The notes under the pieces were generated by a model that saw only the letters and a list, made by a program, of their open reading frames with translations, searched no databases and was not told the DNA's origin. Positions 1 through 5,394 of a DNA stretch of 11,252 nt are shown here, piece by piece (within the stretch, counting starts at the first letter, position 1; each line of letters opens with the position of its first letter). The translations under genes and the position numbers were made by a program. This DNA comes from Candidatus Aenigmatarchaeota archaeon (lineage in GTDB: Archaea > Aenigmatarchaeota > Aenigmatarchaeia > Aenigmatarchaeales > DAIDAN01), in NCBI GenBank assembly GCA_027310605.1, contig DAIDAN010000017.1:1-11252 (forward strand), in the 5' to 3' direction.

Positions 1-1
1 G

Positions 2-544
2 CAGGAGATTGGCATTTATGTAAAGAACACCGCGATAAACATAAAAATATCCGTGGAAAAACTTCCGGGACAACCCGCTTCGATAACGCAGGAGGCTGTT
101 TCCGGGAACGGGAAAGTATACAAATTCATGAACATCAGCAAGGAGAACCTTGACGAGAGCAACATCCAGAACGCAACCTTAAAGTTCAAGGTCGAGAAGA
201 GCTGGCTGAGCGCGAATAACTTCACTGCCGCGCAAATCGTTTTGAAAAGATTCACTTCGCAATGGGACAGCCTGAACACTTCCGAGACTTCGGAAGACGG
301 CACTTATGCTTACTATACTGCTACAACGCCGGGCTTCTCGATATTCGCGGTTGCCGCGGACACGGGCGCGGCAGCGCCTGCCCAGCCTCAGCAGCCTTCA
401 ACCCCGGCGCAGCCGCAGCAGCCTGTGCAGCCCCAGCAAGAGCCTTCGGCTCCTAACCTGCCGTCTTACCTCATAGCGCTGGCTCTGATAATAATCGCGC
501 TCGCCCTCGCCGCCAAATATCTCGGGAAAAGAAAGAAGAAATAG
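2..544 (+). CDS. PGF-pre-PGF domain surface protein, C-terminal part (5' end outside window)
   Basis: The reading frame is open to the left window edge, so the 180 visible residues are only the C-terminus; the GTG at 53 is an internal codon, not a convincing start. Residues about 1-118 resemble the archaeal PGF-pre-PGF domain: a strand with N-x-I-K-I-x-V-E-K-L, then V-Y-K-F-M-N-I, a K-F-K-V-E-K-S-W-L segment, W-D-S-L-N-T, and the closing A-T-T-P-G-F-S-I-F-A-V. After it come a roughly 30-residue Pro/Gln/Ala linker, one hydrophobic segment (about residues 153-174) and a basic KRKKK tail, which suggests a protein exposed outside the cell and held by a C-terminal membrane anchor. In other archaea this domain often precedes a PGF-CTERM archaeosortase signal; no PGF tripeptide is visible next to the membrane segment here. 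The role is probably cell-surface or S-layer related; the specific function is unknown. Confidence 0.75.
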   Translation, partial: QEIGIYVKNTAINIKISVEKLPGQPASITQEAVSGNGKVYKFMNISKENLDESNIQNATLKFKVEKSWLSANNFTAAQIVLKRFTSQWDSLNTSETSEDGTYAYYTATTPGFSIFAVAADTGAAAPAQPQQPSTPAQPQQPVQPQQEPSAPNLPSYLIALALIIIALALAAKYLGKRKKK

Positions 545-687
545 GATTGCGAACCAGAAAAAATATTTGCGAAATGCTTTAACGGCCGTTATATGTTGCA
601 ATTCAATCCATAATGACAGCCGTTCTTATTTTGTGAATTCAATCCGTAATATGCCGAAAAAGATTTCGCAGAAAACCGAAGAACTGA

Positions 688-737
688 TATTTAAAACTGC
701 TTCTCTCTTGCACGGCAAAAACCGTAAAGCTTAAATA
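688..737 (+). promoter_or_regulatory. Candidate archaeal TATA/BRE promoter elements for rpoH
   Basis: Two TATA-like boxes are visible: TATTTAAAA at 688-696, and CTTAAATA at 730-737 preceded by a purine-rich GTAAAG that fits a TFB recognition element. Archaeal transcription starts about 24-28 bases after the TATA box, which predicts starts near 718 or 760 and a leader of more than 100 bases before rpoH. This rests on motif resemblance only; which box is used, if either, is not decided by the sequence. Confidence 0.35.
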
Positions 738-829
738 GGCTCGCCCGCAAATAATTTTCTGCGCTGCAAACCGTTATCGATGAGAATCAGGAACATTACG
801 CGCCATGAGAGCGTTTACCGCGCAAGATA

Positions 830-873
830 GGCGCTCCTGCAAATCAAGTCATATCGATTTCAATTCGTACTAA
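830..873 (+). repeat. Dispersed intergenic repeat copy (partner of 10850-10894)
   Basis: About 44 bases that align nearly end to end with 10850-10894: both begin GGCG-TC-T and share CAAATCAA, CATATCGAT and TTCAA in the same order. Most differences are C/T or A/G transitions plus one single-base gap. The end of this copy merges into the ATAATG that supplies the first possible ATG of rpoH (876), so that ATG may belong to the repeat and not be the true start. Confidence 0.65.
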
Positions 874-875
874 TA

Positions 876-1154
876 ATGCAATTTATTCTCGGTGATTTTC
901 TGGCTGCCAAAAAGGAGGAAAAGGAGATAGATGTTCTGAGGCACGAGCTTGTGCCGGAGCACAGGATTATCTCCGAGGGGGAGAAGGAAAAAGTTCTTGA
1001 AAAGTTCAACATAACCGCGAAGCAGCTGCCGAAAATCCTGGGCGCTGACCCGGTAGTGAAACAGACAGGCGCGAAAATCGGCGATGTCCTGGAAATAAAG
1101 AGGAAGAGCCAGACCGCGGGCGAGTCCCTATATTATAGGGTTGTCGTGAAATAA
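876..1154 (+). CDS. rpoH: DNA-directed RNA polymerase subunit H (Rpb5 C-terminal homologue)
   Basis: Small core subunit that sits on the jaw of archaeal RNA polymerase and corresponds to the C-terminal domain of eukaryotic RPB5. Family landmarks are visible: IDVLRHELVPEH near the N-terminus, LPKILGADPVVK in the middle, and GAKIGDVLEIKRKSQTAGESLYYRVVVK at the end. The ATG at 876 gives 92 residues. However, it has no Shine-Dalgarno sequence and lies at the end of an intergenic repeat. A strong GGTGAT occurs inside the frame at 891-896, followed at 900 by a CTG codon. Starting there would give 84 residues and remove MQFILGDF, which is not typical of the family. ATG, GTG and TTG are absent between 879 and the conserved IDVL segment, so the real start is either ATG 876 or CTG 900. 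A U-rich hairpin follows the stop directly. First gene of the RNAP cluster. Confidence 0.95.
   Translation: MQFILGDFLAAKKEEKEIDVLRHELVPEHRIISEGEKEKVLEKFNITAKQLPKILGADPVVKQTGAKIGDVLEIKRKSQTAGESLYYRVVVK
891..902 (+). promoter_or_regulatory. Internal Shine-Dalgarno GGTGAT followed by CTG, possible true rpoH start
   Basis: GGTGAT at 891-896, then TTT, then an in-frame CTG at 900-902. The GTGAT-to-start distance (3 bases) is close to the 4 bases seen at rpoA1 (ATG 5392) and L30e (ATG 9781). This suggests initiation at CTG 900, a rare but known near-cognate start; the alternative is chance occurrence inside the coding frame. Confidence 0.4.
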
Positions 1155-1192
1155 GCCTTTTTCTTTCTTGGCGAAAAAATGCAAGAAAGAAA
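1150..1192 (+). terminator. U-rich hairpin at the rpoH stop codon
   Basis: Directly after the TAA stop (1152-1154) comes GCC and a pyrimidine tract. TTTCTTTCTTG (1160-1170) is perfectly complementary to CAAGAAAGAAA (1182-1192) across an 11-base loop. U-rich tracts just after stop codons are the typical signal for archaeal transcription termination, including the FttA/aCPSF1-dependent pathway. The first 20 bases of this element (1150-1169) are identical to those at the rpoB stop (4966-4985). Confidence 0.6.
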
Positions 1193-1415
1193 TTAAAGAT
1201 TCCATTATCATTCATTACGCAAAATGAAATGCGATAAAATGCGAAACATTACGAATCAGGCGAATTGTTTTAACACCAAATTGGCATCTCACAATTCAAG
1301 CTGTAATGAAAATTCAGGAACGCTGTAAAAAGCGTATTCGTATTTTTGAAATCAAGCCGTAATCATTCATTGAAAATATTCCTCTACCATAAAAGTATTT
1401 GAATCGTTTGATTTG

Positions 1416-1423
1416 TTTTTATA
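1416..1423 (+). promoter_or_regulatory. Candidate TATA box for rpoB
   Basis: TTTTTATA in a locally T-rich stretch, downstream of the rpoH terminator-like hairpin. A start about 25 bases on would fall near 1445 and give an rpoB leader of roughly 150 bases that includes the hairpin at 1553-1588. It is supported by motif and by position after a putative terminator, nothing more. Confidence 0.35.
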
Positions 1424-1552
1424 ATGTAATGTAAATTATGCAGAACGAAAAACTGATATCGATTGGAAAATAAAAAAATCTCTCAAGGACGAACTCGACC
1501 CGAAAGGGAAGAAGGAACCCTTGGGAGCGCACGAAAAACCTTTGTTTTTTCG

Positions 1553-1593
1553 GCGGAGCCAAAAAATGGCACATTTGTGCCAAACCGCAGGTG
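1553..1593 (+). promoter_or_regulatory. Structured rpoB leader with Shine-Dalgarno
   Basis: TGGCAC (1567-1572) pairs with GTGCCA (1577-1582) around an ATTT loop, and GCGG (1553-1556) can pair with CCGC (1585-1588) outside it, leaving an A-rich internal loop on the 5' side only. AGGTG (1589-1593) begins at the very next base and lies 8 bases before the ATG at 1602, a good Shine-Dalgarno spacing. The structure could affect access to the ribosome site; regulation is inferred, not shown. Confidence 0.45.
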
Positions 1594-1601
1594 TCCCCCG
1601 G

Positions 1602-4600
1602 ATGGAATTTAAACCATTATTGGAATCCTTCGCAAAAGATGTGGGCTTTTCCAGATACCAGCTGGACAGCTTCAACGATTTCGTGGAGAACAGGCTGCAA
1701 CGGATAATAGACGAGACAAAACAGATAAAGCCTGAAGTGCCCGAAGTCGGCGAGCTCGTGATAAGGCTCGGCAAGGCAAGGGTCGGAGAGCCGACGGTAA
1801 AGGAAGCGGACGGCTCGCTCAGGAAGATACTTCCGCTCGAGGCAAGGCTGCGCGACATGACCTATTCCGCGCCGATTTTCGTTGAGATGACGCCCGTCAT
1901 AAACAAGAAGGAGCAGAACATGGTGGAGGTTCAGGTGGGCGAACTCCCGATAATGGTGATGTCCGAGGTCTGCCCGCTCTCGAAAATGACGCGCGAGGAA
2001 AGGGAGGAAGCGGGAGAGGATCCGGACGATAACGGCGGGTATTTCATAGTCAACGGCAACGAGCGCGTTCTTGTGCTGATTGAGGAGCTGGCGCAGAACA
2101 GGATGATTCTCGAGAAAAAGGAAGGCGCTTATTCCTTTTCAATAAGGATAAACTCCGAGAGGAACGGCTTCACCCAGCGCCATGTGATTGAAAAGAAAAA
2201 CGACGGCTCCATAGTTGCAAGCTTCGCGAATGTGAAGAGGCTTCCAGCGTTCGTGCTTCTGAAGGTGCTGGGGATAGAGACGGACAAGGAGATAACCGAG
2301 GCGCTGGTCTCCGGGCTGCCGGAAGAATTGCAGGAGGCTGTAGCCGCGGAGGTTTATTCAAACCTCTACTCAGTGGATGTCGCCTCCGCTGCGGACGCGG
2401 TCGAATACATCGGCAGGCACATGAAAGTGATGCAGAAGGAATATGTGAAAGACCGGGTCGAGCAGGTTGTGAACAAATATTTCCTTCCGCATATCGGCCA
2501 GGAAAACAAGAACAGGAAGGAGAAGGCGCAATATTTCGCGAAAGTCCTGCAGAAGCTGATTCTTCTTTCACTCGGAAAAATACCGCCTGATGACTTGGAC
2601 CATTACGGGAACAAGAGGCTCAGGATGTCGGGCGACCTCCTTGAGATGCTTTTCCGCTCCATACTTATCGGCAAGTGGGGCTTGATTGCGCGCGTGAGCT
2701 ACAACTACCAGAAGCTTGCGAAGCGCGGAAAGCTCCCGTCAATACAGACAGTGGTGGAGTCCAATGTCGTGTCCAACCAGCTTACTTCAGCGATGGCAAC
2801 AGGCGCTTGGGTCGGCGGAAGAACAGGAATCTCGCAAAGGCTGGAGAGGGAAAACATCATAGCGACTGTCTCTCACCTCCGCAATATAATATCCCCGCTC
2901 ACTTCCACGCAGGAGCACTTCGAGGCGCGCGAGCTGCATCCCACGCAGTTCGGAAGGCTCTGCCCCGCCGAGACGCCCGAGGGCCCGACAATCGGCTTGC
3001 GAAAGGCGCTCGCCTCGCTCGCGCAGATAACCGGCAGCTTGCCTGACTCGGAGAAGGAAAAACTTGTCGCGGGATTGAAACTCGTTACGAACGGGAAAAT
3101 CAGCGCTAATCAAAAACAATCAAGTTCTTCGGCGGCAGCTAAAAAGGCGGATGACATTGCAACTCAAGCCTTATCATGCGTTTATGTGGACGGGGTTCTT
3201 TCGGGAGTCTGCGAAAATCCTGAAAAGTTTTCCGCGGATTTCAGGAACAGGAGAAGGAACGGGCTTGTCAGCACTGATGCGAACATCGCCTACTATCCGC
3301 AGCAGAATGAAATTGTCATAAACACGGACTCGGGAAGGGTGAGGAGGCCGCTCATTATCGTTGAGAACGGGGCGCCGAAAATGAGGCAAGAGCACTTGAA
3401 CAGGATAAAGTCCGGGGAGATGTCCTGGAACGACCTGGTAAAATCCGGCATCATCGAGTATCTTGACGCGGAAGAGGAGGAGAACGCAACGATAGCGGTC
3501 GACGGAAGCGCGCTCGCGCCCGGCGCAAGATACACGCACCTCGAGATTTCGCCCTTCGCGATGCTGGGGCTTTCCGCCTCCACAATCCCGTTCCCGGAGC
3601 ACAACCGGGGCGACCGCGTGAACTATGGCGCGAAAATGGCGAAGCAGTCCATCGGGCTTTTCGCCTCGAACTTCGCCCTGCGCAGCGACACCAAGTCGGA
3701 CATGCTCATCTATCCGCAGCCGCCCATTGTTGAAAGCTTCTCAACGGAAACTATGAATTTGCTGAGCCATCCGGCGGGGCAGAATGTAGTGATAGCGGTC
3801 ATCACGCACCACGGCTACAACATGCAGGACGCAATCGTGGTCAACAAGTCCTCGGTGGACAGGGGCATGTTCAGGTCGGAGTTCTTCAGGTTTTACAAGG
3901 GCGAGGAGAAAAGATACTACGGGGGGCAGGAGGACTTGATAGGGATACCTGACAAGGATGTGCGCGGGTATCGCAGCGAGGATTCTTACAAGGATTTGGC
4001 TGAGGACGGTATTGCCAACCCCGAGACTAAGGTGGAGGGAAACAGCGTGCTTGTCGGCAGGACCTCGCCGCTCCGGTTTTTGTCTTCCGCAGCGGAGCTG
4101 ATGACAGGGATAGCGAACAAGCGCGAGACCTCTGTCTGCGTAAGGCACGCGGAAGGCGGGAAGACTGACAGGATATTCCTTACCGAGACTGCGAACGGCA
4201 GCAAGTTCGTGAAGGTCTCGGTCAGGGACGAGCGCATCCCCGAGATAGGGGACAAGTTCGCGACAAGGCACGGGCAAAAAGGCGTGATAGGCTTGCTGGT
4301 CAGCGAGGAGGACATGCCTTTCACCTCGCGCGGCATAGTTCCGGATGTTCTTTTCAATCCTCACAGCTTCCCTTCGAGGCAGACGATAGGGCAGTTGCTG
4401 GAGACGCTTTCCGGAAAGGTTGCGGCGCTTTCGGGCAGGAAGATAAACGCGTCCGCGTTCTCGAACATCAGCGAGAGGGAACTGAGAGAAAAACTGCGCG
4501 AGTTCGGGTTCAGGAGCGACGGAAAGGAAGTGATGTATTCCGGCACCACAGGCGAGAAGATGGAGGTGGAGATTTTCACGGGCGTGATTTATTACCTCAA

Positions 4601-4970
4601 GCTTTTCCACATGGTCGCGAACAAGATTCAGGCGCGCTCGCGCGGACCTGTCGCGCTGCTCACGAAGCAGCCCACGGAAGGAAGGGCGAAGGAAGGAGGG
4701 CTGCGTCTCGGCGAGATGGAAAAGGATGTGATGATAGCGCACGGCGCGGCGCTTGCATTAAAGGAGAGGTTCTCCTCGGACAGGACTGTGGTGTCGATCT
4801 GCAAAAACTGCGGGCTGATAGCGTTTTTCGACAGCGCGAAAAACAAGAATGTGTGCCCGGTTTGCAAGGACTCGGAGACCGAGGAAGTCGAGATGGCTTA
4901 CGCGTTCAAGCTCATGCTCGACGAGCTGAAAACGATGGGAATCTATCCGAAGGTGAATGTCGGGGAATAA
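1602..4970 (+). CDS. rpoB: DNA-directed RNA polymerase subunit B (beta homologue, unsplit)
   Basis: Second-largest catalytic subunit, forming half of the active-site cleft, in one 1122-residue chain. Many archaea split it into B'' and B'; here it is intact. Landmarks: N-terminal lobe with YQLDSFNDFVENRL; GGYFIVNGNERV; fork region with GRTGISQRLERENI and LHPTQFGRLCPAETPEGP; GRVRRPLIIVENG; EYLDAEEEENA; GYNMQDAIVVNKSS; RDERIPEIGDKFATRHGQKG with the catalytic-cleft Lys/Gln/His cluster around residues 889-894; PSRQTIGQLLE; GGLRLGEMEKD; and a C-terminal zinc site C1067-x2-C1070 / C1085-x2-C1088. I chose ATG 1602 because the family N-terminus begins here and AGGTG lies 8 bases upstream. The frame stays open upstream to about 1429 (TTG 1521, ATG 1566), but that part has no family similarity. 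A U-rich terminator-like element sits at the stop. Confidence 0.97.
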   Translation: MEFKPLLESFAKDVGFSRYQLDSFNDFVENRLQRIIDETKQIKPEVPEVGELVIRLGKARVGEPTVKEADGSLRKILPLEARLRDMTYSAPIFVEMTPVINKKEQNMVEVQVGELPIMVMSEVCPLSKMTREEREEAGEDPDDNGGYFIVNGNERVLVLIEELAQNRMILEKKEGAYSFSIRINSERNGFTQRHVIEKKNDGSIVASFANVKRLPAFVLLKVLGIETDKEITEALVSGLPEELQEAVAAEVYSNLYSVDVASAADAVEYIGRHMKVMQKEYVKDRVEQVVNKYFLPHIGQENKNRKEKAQYFAKVLQKLILLSLGKIPPDDLDHYGNKRLRMSGDLLEMLFRSILIGKWGLIARVSYNYQKLAKRGKLPSIQTVVESNVVSNQLTSAMATGAWVGGRTGISQRLERENIIATVSHLRNIISPLTSTQEHFEARELHPTQFGRLCPAETPEGPTIGLRKALASLAQITGSLPDSEKEKLVAGLKLVTNGKISANQKQSSSSAAAKKADDIATQALSCVYVDGVLSGVCENPEKFSADFRNRRRNGLVSTDANIAYYPQQNEIVINTDSGRVRRPLIIVENGAPKMRQEHLNRIKSGEMSWNDLVKSGIIEYLDAEEEENATIAVDGSALAPGARYTHLEISPFAMLGLSASTIPFPEHNRGDRVNYGAKMAKQSIGLFASNFALRSDTKSDMLIYPQPPIVESFSTETMNLLSHPAGQNVVIAVITHHGYNMQDAIVVNKSSVDRGMFRSEFFRFYKGEEKRYYGGQEDLIGIPDKDVRGYRSEDSYKDLAEDGIANPETKVEGNSVLVGRTSPLRFLSSAAELMTGIANKRETSVCVRHAEGGKTDRIFLTETANGSKFVKVSVRDERIPEIGDKFATRHGQKGVIGLLVSEEDMPFTSRGIVPDVLFNPHSFPSRQTIGQLLETLSGKVAALSGRKINASAFSNISERELREKLREFGFRSDGKEVMYSGTTGEKMEVEIFTGVIYYLKLFHMVANKIQARSRGPVALLTKQPTEGRAKEGGLRLGEMEKDVMIAHGAALALKERFSSDRTVVSICKNCGLIAFFDSAKNKNVCPVCKDSETEEVEMAYAFKLMLDELKTMGIYPKVNVGE

Positions 4971-5004
4971 GCCTTTTTCTTTCTTTATCCGTAAAGAGAA
5001 AGAA
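4966..5004 (+). terminator. U-rich hairpin at the rpoB stop codon
   Basis: The TAA stop (4968-4970) is followed by GCC, a T5 run and CTTTCTTT. TTCTTTCTTT (4977-4986) can fold back onto AAAGAGAAAGAA (4993-5004) across a 6-base loop with one mismatch and wobble pairs. The first 20 bases (4966-4985) are identical to those at the rpoH stop, though the right arms differ, which suggests a reused termination signal. Confidence 0.55.
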
Positions 5005-5391
5005 TAAAATAAATCAAAAATAAAAACAATATGGAATGAAACCAAAAATATAAATCAGACCGTGCATCTGAAATCAATCCATATTGTAATTCAAGTCCGA
5101 ACGGAAAAATAAAATCGTTGCGAATGAAACTGAAAAATATTGCGAATCAGATGAAAAAACCGCTGGAATGGCGCAGCAAAAAAATACGAGAGCCGTAAAA
5201 TAAATCAATACGTATCGAACTGAAAAAATCGCCGAAGCCGCAAAATCCATACGAAACCTAATTCGTAATCAGAAAAATAAATTAGCGCCTCGTGAATTCA
5301 ATTCATAACGAAAAAATCCGAATACTGAAAAACCGAAAAGAGAAAAATCTGTTTGGCGTATCGTAATACAAACCATAATGCCGTGATGTTT
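4971..5391 (+). repeat. 421-bp rpoB-rpoA1 gap filled with degenerate intergenic repeats
   Basis: No gene is visible. After the terminator the gap is strongly A-rich on the + strand. Repeat cores (GCGTATC-like block followed by GAAATCAATCCATAATG-like block) occur at 5053-5090, 5284-5310 and 5341-5380, with a weaker one near 5191-5216. Between them lies an A-rich linker with TGCGAATnA. The segment 5141-5187 aligns with 8231-8271 and 9531-9582 in the other two gaps (TGCGAAT, A-run, GGCTG or similar, GCGCA, A-run). The last copy ends in CATAATG directly before the Shine-Dalgarno element of rpoA1. All copies have the same orientation as the genes. Confidence 0.65.
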
Positions 5392-5394
5392 ATG
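5383..5394 (+). promoter_or_regulatory. Shine-Dalgarno GTGATG fixing the rpoA1 start
   Basis: GTGATG at 5383-5388 matches the 3' part of the archaeal GGAGGTGATC Shine-Dalgarno consensus; aligned to that consensus, the core lies 8 bases before ATG 5392. The same CGTGATG-YTT-ATG arrangement occurs at L30e (9771-9783). It argues against the upstream in-frame TTG at 5353, which lies inside an intergenic repeat. Confidence 0.6.

Larger units (their letters stand above)
545..875 (+). other. Intergenic region upstream of rpoH: promoter candidates and dispersed repeat copies
   Basis: No convincing gene is present. The region holds a 10-bp palindrome (581-590, AACGGCCGTT), two cores of the dispersed intergenic repeat (about 600-615, ATTCAATCCATAATG, and 634-650, GAATTCAATCCGTAAT), two TATA-like elements (688-696 and 729-737) and a longer repeat copy at 830-873 that runs into the start region of rpoH. 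The palindrome could be a processing or termination signal for the upstream gene, but no U-run follows it. Confidence 0.6.
1155..1601 (+). other. 447-bp rpoH-rpoB gap: terminator, repeat copies, promoter, structured leader
   Basis: After the hairpin at 1160-1192 the gap is A/T-rich and holds two copies of the intergenic repeat core: 1281-1310 (TTGGCATCTC then CAATTCAAGCTGTAATG) and 1331-1363 (AGCGTATTCG then GAAATCAAGCCGTAAT). A TATA-like TTTTTATA follows at 1416-1423. From about 1429 the rpoB frame is open without a stop through to the rpoB ATG at 1602, but with no recognisable homology. A hairpin-rich stretch at 1553-1588 abuts the rpoB Shine-Dalgarno sequence. Confidence 0.6.

Noticed and set aside
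3741..4742. 333-residue open frame on the minus strand inside rpoB
   Set aside because: It lies antisense to highly conserved RpoB coding sequence, is rich in Arg/His/Leu and has no recognisable motif; it is a by-product of codon bias in rpoB.
5353..5391. rpoA1 start at TTG 5353
   Set aside because: The TTG is part of the TTGGCGTATC repeat block; homology begins near 5392, where a Shine-Dalgarno element is correctly placed.
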